NCBI GenBank assembly: GCA_963808545.1
Contig: CAWEGB010000006.1
Span: 124,001 to 188,000, forward strand
Length of the DNA: 64,000 nt
Direction: 5' to 3'
From: JACVRW01 sp963808545
GTDB lineage: Bacteria > Actinomycetota > Thermoleophilia > Solirubrobacterales > Thermoleophilaceae
Below the pieces are notes generated by a model. It had not been told where the DNA came from and made no database searches. It saw nothing but the letters and a program-made list of their open reading frames with translations. Each line of letters opens with the position of its first letter. Within the stretch, counting starts at the first letter, position 1. Made by a program: the position numbers and the translations under genes. This document shows, in pieces, positions 27,234-36,237 of the stretch.

Positions 27234-27903
27234 GGTGTCCTCCTCGTTGGTTGGAGACTCGAAAGCTCGGCGACATCCCGTCGGAACAGAGCCGCGGCGG
27301 TCCAGTCGGCGAGGACACGCAGACGGCGTGAGGCGAACGGCAGCTGGAAGACGTGGTAGCCACGCGCGGCGAACCAGCCGAGCAACCCGCGGACCAGCAT
27401 GCCGCCCATCAGGGCGATGCCGTGGCGGCTGCCGAGCGTGGCCATCTGGCCTCGGGTGCGGTAGCGGTAGGGGCGGGGGTCCCGCGCAGGTCCTCGGCCA
27501 GCCGTCGTGCCTGCCGCAGCGCGTGTTGACACGTGGCCGGATCGGTCTGCCCGGGGTCGCCTCGTTGGGCACTGCGGCGCAGTCGCCGAGCGGCCAGACC
27601 CGCGGGGCGTACGACCACGCGGCGGCGGGTGTCGAGCTCGGCCGCGGAGCCGAGAACCAGGTCGGAGTGTGGGCACATGGTCCGAAGGGGAACGGTCACG
27701 TGCCGGGGCTCGACGCTGCCGGCCGCCGCCTCCGGCAGCAGCGGCGTGTAGAGCATGAAGTTGGTGGGATTGACGATCGTCGCTCCGCTGTCGCCCAGCT
27801 GGCGGGCCACGTAGCTTCCGGCGAAGCCGCCGCCGAGAACGAGGGTACCGCCGCGGGCCACTCGCGCCTGCCGCCTGCCGTTGGTAGAGGGCATGTGGTT
27901 CAT
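27230..27903 (-). pseudogene. NADH dehydrogenase type II (NDH-2), internally deleted and frameshifted
   Basis: The N-terminal FAD site is clear (GGTLVLGGGFAGSYVARQL, then NPTNFMLYTPLLPEAAAGS). The C-terminus is also clear in two other frames: WPLGDCAAVPNEATPG and YRYRTRGQMATLGSRHG, then YHVFQLPF...DWTAAALFRRDVAEL. Between them roughly 200 residues, including the NADH-binding domain, are missing; the junction is a repeated R-RVVV coding motif. Two further -1 frameshifts lie in G/C runs near 27551 and 27473. The product cannot be an active dehydrogenase. The 3' end overlaps the next gene. Confidence 0.8.
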
Positions 27904-27987
27904 GGCGCGGAAGCTACGGCGGTGCGGAAGCGCTCCCCCGCGGCGCCGGCCGGCGGGCCCGCAGCCTCGCTACACTGGCCTGCCGTC

Positions 27988-28686
27988 ATGGCCACCTCAC
28001 AGCGACCCACACTCACCGCCGACGAGCGCTCCGAGCGAGGCACCCGCGCGATCAAGCGCCTGCGCCGCCAGGGCCTCGTCCCGGGCGTCGTCTACGGCGG
28101 CGGCAACGGCGACACGACGGTGTTCTCGGTGGAGGCCCTGGCCCTGCGGAAGGTGCTCGTGGACGGCTCCGCGCTGATCGATCTCGAAGTGGCCGGCAAG
28201 ACGCTGCCCGTGATCGTCAAGGACCAGCAGCTGCATCCGGTGCGCGACGAGGTGATGCACATCGACCTGCTGGAGGTCCGCCTCGACGAGAAGATCCAGA
28301 CCGTCGTGGGCGTGCACATCGAGGGCGTCGAGGAGGCGCCCGGGGTCAAGGAGGGTGGCGTGCTCGAGCACGTGACCCACCAACTGAACATCGAGGCCCT
28401 CCCCACCGCCATTCCCGACTACGTGTCCGTGGACGTCTCCAGCATGGAGATCGCGGGAACGCTGTCGCTCTCCGAGGTCACCGCCCCCGAGGGCGTGACC
28501 TTCCTCGACGATCTCGAGGAGACCGTGATCGCCACCGTCGTGGTGCCCACCGAGGTCGAGGAGCCGGAGATCGAAGAGGAGACCGAGCTGATCGGCGAAG
28601 AGGGCGAGCTCGAAGAGGGCGAGGCCGCCGAGGAGGGCGAGGGCGCCGAAGAGGGCGACTCGGCCGAGGAGAGCGAGGGCTCCTGA
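27988..28686 (+). CDS. rplY: 50S ribosomal protein L25 (CTC/TL5 form)
   Basis: 232 residues. The N-terminal 5S rRNA-binding domain (SERGTRAIKRLRRQGLVPGV, then VKDQQLHPVRDEVMHIDLLE) is followed by the TL5 C-terminal beta domain and an acidic Glu-rich tail of about 45 residues. TACACT (27971-27976) lies 11 nt before ATG 27988; the much longer upstream frame is antisense to the NDH-2 remnant and is not used. pth follows at once, a conserved pairing. Confidence 0.95.
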   Translation: MATSQRPTLTADERSERGTRAIKRLRRQGLVPGVVYGGGNGDTTVFSVEALALRKVLVDGSALIDLEVAGKTLPVIVKDQQLHPVRDEVMHIDLLEVRLDEKIQTVVGVHIEGVEEAPGVKEGGVLEHVTHQLNIEALPTAIPDYVSVDVSSMEIAGTLSLSEVTAPEGVTFLDDLEETVIATVVVPTEVEEPEIEEETELIGEEGELEEGEAAEEGEGAEEGDSAEESEGS

Positions 28687-28739
28687 GCCTGTTCCGCCGC
28701 TCCGGTGGCGGCGGGGGCGGGGCGAAGGTCGACTGGCTC

Positions 28740-29273
28740 GTGGTGGGACTCGGGAATCCCGGGGACCGCTACGCCCGCACGCGCCACAACATCGGCTTCG
28801 AGGTGGCCGCGCTGGCGGCCGAGCGCTGGGGGCTGCCGCGGGCCAAGAAGCGCTACGCCGGCCTGTACACCGACGGACGCACGGGGCCCGGCGGCCCGCG
28901 TGTGGGGGTCCTGCTGCCCCAGACCTACATGAACGACTCGGGCGACGCCGTCAGCCCTGCCCGGGGTGCGCTCGGCGTGGAGCTCGACCACGTCGTGGTC
29001 GTGCACGACGAGATCGATCTGCCCTTCGGCCGCGTGGAGTCGCGGCTGGGCGGCGGGCTCGCCGGCCACAACGGCCTCAAGTCGCTCAAGCGCGGCCTGG
29101 GCAGCGGCGACTTCCGGCGCGTGCGAGTGGGGGTGGGGCGCCCGGACAGCACGGATCCCGAGATCGTGTCCCGGCACGTGCTGGGCCGCTTCTCGGAGTC
29201 GCCCGACGAGGTGCGCGAGCTGGTGGAGCGCGGCGCCGACGAGCTCGATCGCCTGGTCGGCGAGCCCGCCTAG
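28740..29273 (+). CDS. pth: Peptidyl-tRNA hydrolase
   Basis: 177 residues from GTG 28740. VGLGNPGDRYARTRHNIGFE carries the catalytic His, followed by LLPQTYMNDSG, HDEIDLPFG and GGLAGHNGLKSLKRGLGSGDF. It cleaves peptidyl-tRNA. This start cuts into the first beta strand; the open frame continues upstream as SLFRRSGGGG...DWLVVGLGNPG to CTG 28683, which overlaps the rplY stop (CTGA). The real start may be that CTG, giving 196 residues. Confidence 0.94.
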   Translation: MVGLGNPGDRYARTRHNIGFEVAALAAERWGLPRAKKRYAGLYTDGRTGPGGPRVGVLLPQTYMNDSGDAVSPARGALGVELDHVVVVHDEIDLPFGRVESRLGGGLAGHNGLKSLKRGLGSGDFRRVRVGVGRPDSTDPEIVSRHVLGRFSESPDEVRELVERGADELDRLVGEPA

Positions 29274-29998
29274 AACACGTCGCGCCGACGGTCCACCAAA
29301 AGGGCGGCCACGCCGAACACGAGGGTCCATCCCACCAGCACCAGGCCCGCGGGGAGCGGGTCGAGCACGTAGTCCGGCGCGTTGCCGCCCAGGCCGCTGA
29401 TGGCGCCGCCGGGGCTGTACCTGGCCACGTCCTCGGACACCAGCGACAGCACGGGGTCGAGTATGAACAGGTAGACGAGCGCCCCCACCACGGCGGCGAT
29501 CTGGTTGCGGATCAGCGTGCCCACAGCCACGCCGAGCGCTCCGCTGAGTGCCGCGAGCACCACGCCCTGCGCCGCCAGCGCCAGGTAATCGGAGAAGTCC
29601 AGGAGCTCGAGGGGTGCGTCCCGGGCCGACAGCCAGGGCACCCCCAGGGCAAAGGTCACGAGCATGGCCACCAGGCCGAGCGCCGCACCGGTGAGGGAAT
29701 AGGCGAGCACCTTGGCCGACAGGAAGCGCGTCCTCACCGGTGACGCCAGCAGCGACGAGGTGATCGTCCCGTGGCGGTACTCGCCGGTGGCCGCCACGAT
29801 GCCCAGCACGAGCAGCAGCGCGGCCACGAAGCCCGCGCCCGCGAGGGCGTCCTGCAGGTCCTCCTTGCCGGTGACGGTGATGGTGGCGAAGGTGGCGGCG
29901 CCGATGCCGACCGTGAGCAGCACCGTGGCCACCAGGAACCCGAACGCCGTCCGGGTGGTGCGCAGCTTGAGCAGCTCGGAGCTGAGCAGCGCGGTCAC
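29270..29998 (-). CDS. ABC-2 type permease subunit
   Basis: 242 residues with six predicted helices. LLSSELLKLRTTRTAFGFLV at the N-terminus and TGEYRHGTITSSLLASPVR after helix 2 are typical of two-component ABC exporters of the ABC-2 family. Its start overlaps the stop of the ATPase gene by 4 nt, so the two form one transporter. The substrate is unknown. The 3' end overlaps pth tail-to-tail by 4 bp. Confidence 0.9.
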   Translation of the reverse strand: MTALLSSELLKLRTTRTAFGFLVATVLLTVGIGAATFATITVTGKEDLQDALAGAGFVAALLLVLGIVAATGEYRHGTITSSLLASPVRTRFLSAKVLAYSLTGAALGLVAMLVTFALGVPWLSARDAPLELLDFSDYLALAAQGVVLAALSGALGVAVGTLIRNQIAAVVGALVYLFILDPVLSLVSEDVARYSPGGAISGLGGNAPDYVLDPLPAGLVLVGWTLVFGVAALLVDRRRDVF

Positions 29999-30897
29999 GA
30001 GGGCCTCGACTCCTCACCGGTGAGCTCGAAGAAGACGTCCTCGAGCGAGGCCTCGCGATCGCGCAGCTCATGCACGGCCACGCCCGCCCGGAAGGCCAGG
30101 TCGCCCACGGCGGCGGCCTCGGCTCCGGTGACCACGAGCGCGCCGTCGCCACTGGACTCCACGCTCAGGCCCTCTCCGCGCAGCGCGTCGCCCAGCCGCT
30201 GCGCGCCGGGACTGCGCACCACGACCGCGCCTCCCGACGCGCTGGCCACGATCTCCTCCAGAGGCCCCTGGGCCACCACCTTGCCGCGGGCGATGACGAT
30301 CACCGCGTCGGCCGTCTGGGACATCTCGGCGAGCACGTGGCTCGACACCAGCACCGTTCGTCCCTGCGCGGCGTACCAGCGCAGGTAGTCGCGCAGCCAG
30401 CGGATGCCCTGCGGGTCCAGGCCGTTGGCGGGCTCGTCGAGGATCAGGATGCGGGGCTCGCCCAGCAGCGCCGTGGCCAGCGACAGCCGCTGGCGCATGC
30501 CCAGCGAGTACTGGCCGGCGCGGCGGCCGCCGGCATCGGTGAGGGCCACCGCCTCGAGCACCTCGTCCGCTCGCGACTCGGGCAGGCGGGCCGCCCGGGC
30601 GACCGTGCGGAGGTGATCGCGCGCCCGCCGGCCCGGATGGAAGCCCGAGCGCTCGAGAACGGCGCCGACCGTCCGCGTGGGCTCGTCGAGCTCCACGTAG
30701 CGCTTGCCCTCCACGGTGGCCTCGCCGCTGGTGGGATGGGCGAGCCCGAGGATCATGCGCAGGGTGGTGGTCTTGCCGGCGCCGTTGGGCCCGAGGTAGC
30801 CCGTGACCACGCCGGGCTGAACCTCGAAGCTGACGGCGTCGACCGCCGTGACGGGGCCGAAGCGCTTGGTCAGGTCGTTGACCTCGATCGCGCTCAC
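29995..30897 (-). CDS. ABC exporter ATPase subunit
   Basis: About 300 residues. Walker A GPNGAGKTTTLRMILGL, signature YSLGMRQRLSLATAL, Walker B ILILDEPANGLDP and the switch His in LVSSHVLAEM are complete. A C-terminal extension of about 80 residues follows. It pairs with the ABC-2 permease downstream. GTG 30897 is preferred over TTG 30906 because the box TAGTTG (complement of 30904-30909) would overlap the latter. Confidence 0.93.
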   Translation of the reverse strand: MSAIEVNDLTKRFGPVTAVDAVSFEVQPGVVTGYLGPNGAGKTTTLRMILGLAHPTSGEATVEGKRYVELDEPTRTVGAVLERSGFHPGRRARDHLRTVARAARLPESRADEVLEAVALTDAGGRRAGQYSLGMRQRLSLATALLGEPRILILDEPANGLDPQGIRWLRDYLRWYAAQGRTVLVSSHVLAEMSQTADAVIVIARGKVVAQGPLEEIVASASGGAVVVRSPGAQRLGDALRGEGLSVESSGDGALVVTGAEAAAVGDLAFRAGVAVHELRDREASLEDVFFELTGEESRPS

Positions 30898-30908
30898 CGC
30901 TGGCAACT

Positions 30909-30922
30909 ACCCCATTTGGGGT
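30909..30922. promoter_or_regulatory. Inverted repeat between divergent ABC and mfd genes
   Basis: ACCCCA-TT-TGGGGT is a 6-bp inverted repeat placed just upstream of the ABC gene start region. TAGAAT (30947-30952) to the right is a likely -10 box for mfd. It could be an operator for the exporter; no regulator gene is adjacent. Confidence 0.4.
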
Positions 30923-30992
30923 CGAATCCTCACACGTAGACGTGCCTAGAATCGGAGCCGAGCCGCGCGGCACCGCCGGGCGGCTGCGCCGC

Positions 30993-33900
30993 ATGCTCAG
31001 AAGCCTCCTCACATACGCGCAGCACGACGACTCGGTCTCCGCTCTGGCGCGGGACGCGCGCTCGTCGCCCCAGCGGGTGTTCGTGTCCGCCAGCATGCGC
31101 CCGTACCTGCTCGCCTCGCTGATCGACGCCGACCCCGAGCGCCCGGCGCTGGTGGTGGCGGGCGACGATCGCGCGGCCCGCGACCTGGCCGCCGACCTGA
31201 AGACCTTTCTCAGCCCGCGCCCGGTGCGCTTCTATCCGGCGCGCGGCATGCGCTACGAGTCCCATCTCGCGCCGCCGCCCCATCTCGTGGGCCTGCGTGT
31301 GGCCGCTCTCGATGCGCTCCTCGGCGAGGCGGCGGCTGTGCTCGTCACGAGCGCGGTGGCTCTGGCCGAGAAGCTCCCCGACCCGGCGCTGCGCCCCCAC
31401 GGCTTCGAGATCGAGAAGGGCGGGCTGCTCGACCTCGACGAGGTGGCGGGCCGGCTGGTGGCCTGCGGCTACGAGCGCGTGGAGCAGGTGGAGGACCGGG
31501 GCCAGTTCGCCATCCGCGGCGACATTCTCGACGTCTATCCGGCCACCGAGGAACGAGCCGTTCGCTGTGAGCTGTTCGACATCGAGGTCGAGCGCCTGAC
31601 CTGGTTCTCGACCTTCACGCAGCGCTCGCTCGAGGAGGCCGAGCGGGTGGAGATCGCTCCTGCGGCCGAGCTCGCTCCCGAGCACCGTGAGCTGGCCGAG
31701 ATCGCGGCCGAGAGCGAGGAGTCGGAGCGCCCGGACGTGGCCGACGTGCTGCCGGTGGACCGCTTTCGCGAGCTGCTCGAGCTGGTCCCGGAGAACGCCC
31801 TGGTGGCGGTCTCAGCCGAGGAGGAGCTGGCCCCCGCGCTGAGGGACTACTGGGAGGACGTGACCACGAGCTTCCACGACGACGACGCCCACCACCTGTA
31901 CGTGAAGCCCGATCGGCTCGACGAGGCGCTCGGGTCACGCGCGTCGCTGCGCCTGTCGAGCATCTCGCAGGACCAGCCCTACGAGTTCCGGGCGCAGGCC
32001 GCCGACAGCGCGGCGCGCTCGCTCAAGGACGCCGAGCCTGAGCTCGAGAAGCTGGTGCGCTCGGGCTACCGCACCTTCGTGGCCTGGGCGCGCCGCGGCG
32101 AGGCGGAGCGGGCCCAGCTCAACCTGGCTCGCGTGCGGGCCGCCTTCCTCGACGGGCAGCCGGCCCCTGCCGAGGCGTCGGTGACCTTCGCCCACGCGAG
32201 CCTGCGCGACGGCTTCATCGCGCCGCAGCTCAAGCTCGCGGTGCTGCCGGAGCACCGCCTGCTGCGCCGCCGCCGCGCGTCGGAGCGGCCCACCGGGCCG
32301 GCCGCCGGCGCGATGGCCTCGTTCAGCGACCTGCGCGCCGGCGCACCCGTGGTCCACGAGGACCACGGCATCGCTCTCTTCACCGGCTTCGAGACCAAGA
32401 CCGTGGGCGGGGTCACGCGCGACTACCTCGAGCTCGAGTACCGCGACGGGGATCGCGTGTTCGTGCCGAGCGATCAGCTCCACAAGATCAGCCGCTACGT
32501 GGGCGCCGATGCCGGGGACCCGCCGCTGTCGAAGCTGGGCGGCAAGCAGTGGGAGCAGATGAAGCTCAAGGCCCGGCGCGCCGCCCAGGCGCTGGCCGGC
32601 GAGCTCATCAACCTCTACGCCGAGCGCCGGCGCCGCGCGGGGCACGCCTTCCCCACCGACAGCGAGTGGCAGCTCGACTTCGAGGCCAGCTTCCCCTACC
32701 GCGAGACGCCCGACCAGCTCGAGGCCATCGAGGCGGTGCGCGCCGACATGGAGGAGGCGCGGCCCATGGACCGGCTGATCTGCGGAGACGTCGGCTACGG
32801 CAAGACCGAGGTTGCGCTGCGCGCGGCCTTCAAGGCGGCGGAGGACGGCAAGCAGGTGATGTTCCTCGTCCCCACCACCGTGCTGGCGCAGCAGCACTTC
32901 GGGACCTTCGCGGAACGCCTGCGCGACTACCCGTTCCAGATCGAGATGGCCTCGCGCTTCCGCTCGGCCGCCGCCGTGCGCCAGTCCCTGTCGGACTTCG
33001 GCGAGGGCAAGGTCGACATCCTCATCGGTACCCATCGCATGCTCTCGCGCGACGTGCGGCCCAAGAACCTGGGGCTGCTCATCGTGGACGAGGAACAGCG
33101 CTTCGGCGTCAAGCAGAAGGAGCTCCTGCGCCAGCTTCGGCTCAGGGTCGACGTGCTGTCGCTGTCGGCCACCCCGATACCGCGCACGTTGCAGATGTCG
33201 CTCGCCGGACTGCGCGACATCTCGGTGATCGAGACCCCGCCGGAGGGGCGGCGGCCGGTCAAGACATACGTCGGCGAGTACGACGAGGAGCTCGTGACCA
33301 AGGCCGTGCGCCGCGAGCTCGCCCGCGGCGGCCAGGCCTTCTTCCTCCACAACCGCGTTGACACGATCGACGAGACCGCGGAGCGCGTGCGGGCGCTCGT
33401 GCCCGACGCGCGGGTGCTGGTGGCGCACGGCCAGATGGCCGAGGGAGAGCTCGAGCGCATCATGCTCGAGTTCCTGCGCGGTGACGCCGACGTGCTCGTG
33501 TGCACGACGATCGTGGAGTCGGGACTCGACATCCCGAGCGCCAACACGCTGATCGTCGAGCGGGCCGACGAGCTCGGCCTGGCCCAGCTCTACCAGATCC
33601 GCGGACGGGTGGGCCGCTCGCGCGAACGGGCCTACGCCTACCTGCTCTACCCCAGCGCCGCGGCGCTCTCTGAGGAGGCGGGAGCTCGCCTGGCCACGCT
33701 GTCCGACTACACCGAGCTCGGCTCGGGCTTCAAGATCGCCATGCGCGACCTCGAGATCCGCGGCGCCGGCAACCTGCTCGGGGACGAGCAGTCCGGCCAC
33801 GTGGCCGCGGTCGGCTTCGAGCTGTACGTGGGCATGATCGACGAGGCCGTGAGGCTGCTCTCGGGCGACTCGGCCGACGAGGCCGCCGAGCCCGTGCGGA

Positions 33901-34337
33901 TGGACGTTCCCGTGGACGCCTACGTGCCCGGCGACTACGTGCCCTACGAGGCCGCCAAGATCGAGATCCACCGGCGGGTGTCCGGGGCGCGCGAGATCGC
34001 CCAGCTGATCATGCTGCGCGAGGAGCTGGCCGACCGCTTCGGCCCGATCCCCGAGGCCCTCGACAACCTGATCCGCCTGCAGGACGCGCGCATCAAGCTC
34101 GGCCGGGCAGGGGCCCGCTCGGTGGACTTCGCCGGCGGGCGGATGTCGGTGGTGCCGATCGAGCTCGACTCCACCGGGGCCAAGGCCCTTCGCGCCCAGG
34201 TCCCCGAGGCGGTCTACGAGTCCGGGCGCGAGACGGTGCGCGTGCGCCTGCCCGACGAGCCGTCCGAGCGCTTTCGCGCGGTGGTCAACGCCGCGGAGGC
34301 CGTGCTCGAGGTGGCGACCGAGCCCAGATCGGGCTAG
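30993..34337 (+). CDS. mfd: Transcription-repair coupling factor Mfd
   Basis: 1114 residues from ATG 30993. It displaces stalled RNA polymerase and recruits UvrA. The UvrB-homology modules fill the N-terminal third. The RNA polymerase-interacting CarD-like domain is at about 448-503 (GAPVVHEDHGIALFTGFE). The RecG-like translocase has GDVGYGKTEVALRAAF near 597 and DEEQRFGVKQ near 698, followed by RGRVGRSRERAYAYLLYP and the D7 domain. GTG 30942 is rejected as start because it precedes the TAGAAT box. The family is usually about 1150 residues, so it is full length. Confidence 0.96.
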   Translation: MLRSLLTYAQHDDSVSALARDARSSPQRVFVSASMRPYLLASLIDADPERPALVVAGDDRAARDLAADLKTFLSPRPVRFYPARGMRYESHLAPPPHLVGLRVAALDALLGEAAAVLVTSAVALAEKLPDPALRPHGFEIEKGGLLDLDEVAGRLVACGYERVEQVEDRGQFAIRGDILDVYPATEERAVRCELFDIEVERLTWFSTFTQRSLEEAERVEIAPAAELAPEHRELAEIAAESEESERPDVADVLPVDRFRELLELVPENALVAVSAEEELAPALRDYWEDVTTSFHDDDAHHLYVKPDRLDEALGSRASLRLSSISQDQPYEFRAQAADSAARSLKDAEPELEKLVRSGYRTFVAWARRGEAERAQLNLARVRAAFLDGQPAPAEASVTFAHASLRDGFIAPQLKLAVLPEHRLLRRRRASERPTGPAAGAMASFSDLRAGAPVVHEDHGIALFTGFETKTVGGVTRDYLELEYRDGDRVFVPSDQLHKISRYVGADAGDPPLSKLGGKQWEQMKLKARRAAQALAGELINLYAERRRRAGHAFPTDSEWQLDFEASFPYRETPDQLEAIEAVRADMEEARPMDRLICGDVGYGKTEVALRAAFKAAEDGKQVMFLVPTTVLAQQHFGTFAERLRDYPFQIEMASRFRSAAAVRQSLSDFGEGKVDILIGTHRMLSRDVRPKNLGLLIVDEEQRFGVKQKELLRQLRLRVDVLSLSATPIPRTLQMSLAGLRDISVIETPPEGRRPVKTYVGEYDEELVTKAVRRELARGGQAFFLHNRVDTIDETAERVRALVPDARVLVAHGQMAEGELERIMLEFLRGDADVLVCTTIVESGLDIPSANTLIVERADELGLAQLYQIRGRVGRSRERAYAYLLYPSAAALSEEAGARLATLSDYTELGSGFKIAMRDLEIRGAGNLLGDEQSGHVAAVGFELYVGMIDEAVRLLSGDSADEAAEPVRMDVPVDAYVPGDYVPYEAAKIEIHRRVSGAREIAQLIMLREELADRFGPIPEALDNLIRLQDARIKLGRAGARSVDFAGGRMSVVPIELDSTGAKALRAQVPEAVYESGRETVRVRLPDEPSERFRAVVNAAEAVLEVATEPRSG

Positions 34338-34433
34338 AGCGCGTTCGCTACCCTTCGCCGTCGCTCCGGCGGCCCGCCGCGCGCTTCTCCCGACTTAAGC
34401 GAGCTTTACGCACACGCGCTACCCATGGCATCG

Positions 34434-35618
34434 ATGAAACACGTCCCCATCAAGTCCTTCCTGGCCCTCGCAATCCTCGGCCTGTGCGCGCTCGTCTTCA
34501 GCGCCTGCGGCAACGACGTGCCCACCGGCGCGGTCGCCAAGGTCGGCGACGACACGATCAGCCAGGACGAATTCGACAAGTGGCTGAAGACCGCGGCCAT
34601 GGGGCAGGGCGCGCAGGGCGGCACCACCACCGCTCCGGATCCGCCTGATTTCACCAAGTGCGTGGCGGCCAAGCAGAAGGCGCCGGCGCCGCAGGGTCAG
34701 CCCAAGCCGAGCAAGGCCTCCCTCGAGAAGCAGTGCAAGACCGAGTACGACGCTCTCAAGACCGAGGTCATGCAGTTCCTGATCCAGGCGTCGTGGGTCC
34801 AGCAGGAGGCCGAGCAGCAGGACATCAAGGTCTCGGAGAAGGAGATCAAGAGCTCCTTCGAGGATCAGAAGAAGCAGGCCTTCCCCACGGACAAGGCCTA
34901 CAAGGAGTTCCTCGCGAGCTCAGGCATGAGCGAGGAGGACATCCTCTTCCGCGTCAGGCTCGACCAGCTGCAGCAGAAGCTGACCCAGAAGGTCACCGAG
35001 GAGTCCACGAAGGTCACCGACGCCGAGGTCCAGGCCTACTACGACAAGAACAAGGAGCGCTTCGCCCAGCCGGAGCGCCGCGACCTGCGCGTCGTCCTGA
35101 CCAAGACCGAGGCTCAGGCCGAGCAGGCCAAGCAGGCGCTCGAGGATGGCCAGAGCTGGAAGGCCGTGGTCAAGAAGTACTCGATCGACGAAGCCTCCAA
35201 GGCGCAGGGCGGCAAGCTGCCGGCCGTGTCCAAGGGCCAGCAGGAGAAGGCCCTCGACACCGCCTACTTCGAGGCCGAGAAGGGTGAGATCGCGGGCCCG
35301 GTCAAGAGCCAGTTCGGCTGGACCGTGTTCGAGGTGGAGAAGGTCACCAAGGCCTCGCAGCAGACGCTCGACCAGTCCAAGGAGACGATCCGCAACCTGC
35401 TGCGCTCACAGGGCCAGCAGAAGGCGCTCGACAAGTTCATCAAGGACTTCCGCCAGGAGTACAAGGACCAGACCGACTGCGCCGAGGACTTCCGGGTGGC
35501 GGAGTGCAAGAACGCCCCGAAGGAGAAGACCAACACCGGTCCTGCTTCCGGCGGCAACCCGGGCCAGTCCCAGCCCGCTCCGGCTCCGGCTCCGACGGAT
35601 CCCTCAGAGCAGCCGTAG
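34434..35618 (+). CDS. Peptidyl-prolyl isomerase/foldase lipoprotein (SurA N-domain, PpiC rotamase)
   Basis: 394 residues. A lipoprotein signal ends in the lipobox LVFSAC with Cys25. A SurA-like helical domain (KVGDDTISQDEFDKWLKTAA) is followed by the PpiC-type rotamase core (RRDLRVVLTKTEAQAEQAKQ, then DEASKAQGGKLPAVSKG and FGWTVFEVEKV) and a Pro/Ala-rich end. It should fold secreted proteins at the outer face of the membrane. ATG 34434 is preferred over ATG 34425 because TACCCA (34420-34425) overlaps the latter and lies 8 nt before the former. Confidence 0.9.
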   Translation: MKHVPIKSFLALAILGLCALVFSACGNDVPTGAVAKVGDDTISQDEFDKWLKTAAMGQGAQGGTTTAPDPPDFTKCVAAKQKAPAPQGQPKPSKASLEKQCKTEYDALKTEVMQFLIQASWVQQEAEQQDIKVSEKEIKSSFEDQKKQAFPTDKAYKEFLASSGMSEEDILFRVRLDQLQQKLTQKVTEESTKVTDAEVQAYYDKNKERFAQPERRDLRVVLTKTEAQAEQAKQALEDGQSWKAVVKKYSIDEASKAQGGKLPAVSKGQQEKALDTAYFEAEKGEIAGPVKSQFGWTVFEVEKVTKASQQTLDQSKETIRNLLRSQGQQKALDKFIKDFRQEYKDQTDCAEDFRVAECKNAPKEKTNTGPASGGNPGQSQPAPAPAPTDPSEQP

Positions 35619-35625
35619 CCGGTCG

Positions 35626-36237
35626 ATGACCAACGAGGCGGATCTCGCGGGTGCGCTCCGGCGCCTCGACGAGATCACCCGCCTGCTGCGGGTGGAGTGC
35701 CCGTGGGACCGCGAGCAGGACGAGCGCTCGATCGTCCCTCACACGGTCGAGGAGGCCTACGAGCTGGCCGACGCCGCCCACTCGGGCGACGACGCCAAGC
35801 TGATCGACGAGCTGGGCGACGTGCTCTTCCAGGTCTATTTCCTGTCGCTGCTGCTCGAGGAGCGGGGACAGGGATCGCTCGCCGAGGTGGCCGAGCACGT
35901 GCGCGCGAAGCTGGTGCGGCGCCATCCCCACGTGTTCGGCGATAGAGCCGCGTCCTCGGCCGGCGACGTGGTCCGCAACTGGAACCAGATCAAGCGTGAC
36001 GACGAGCGCGGCGGCGAGATCTTCGGCGAGCTGCCGCAGACGCTGCCCTCCACCCTCTACGCCAAGAAGGTGCTCAAGCGCGCGGCGGGGGCCGGGCACG
36101 CCTGGGAGGGGGAGGGAGACGACGCCGGCGGGCGGCTTCTGGCGGCGGTGCGCGATGCTGTCGACGCAGGTGTCGATCCCGAGCTCGCCCTCCGGCGCGC
36201 GGCGGATCGCTTCAGAGACCAGGTGGAGGCAGATTGA
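35626..36237 (+). CDS. mazG: Nucleoside triphosphate pyrophosphohydrolase MazG
   Basis: 203 residues. The MazG core is clear: LRVECPWDREQDERSIVPHT, VEEAYELADAA and IDELGDVLFQVYF with the metal-binding ExxE/ExxD acidic residues, then RRHPHVFGD. Only one MazG domain is fully evident, with a degenerate second helical part. It removes non-canonical or stress NTPs. It starts 7 bp after the foldase stop and its own stop overlaps eno by 4 nt. Confidence 0.93.
   Translation: MTNEADLAGALRRLDEITRLLRVECPWDREQDERSIVPHTVEEAYELADAAHSGDDAKLIDELGDVLFQVYFLSLLLEERGQGSLAEVAEHVRAKLVRRHPHVFGDRAASSAGDVVRNWNQIKRDDERGGEIFGELPQTLPSTLYAKKVLKRAAGAGHAWEGEGDDAGGRLLAAVRDAVDAGVDPELALRRAADRFRDQVEAD

Noticed and set aside
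26268..27572. 434-codon version of the membrane protein gene
   Set aside because: The first 113 codons are out-of-frame NDH-2 remnant; ATG 27233 has a strong ribosome site.
30942..30992. Longer mfd start at GTG 30942
   Set aside because: The TAGAAT -10 box lies inside this stretch, so the transcript would not include the GTG.
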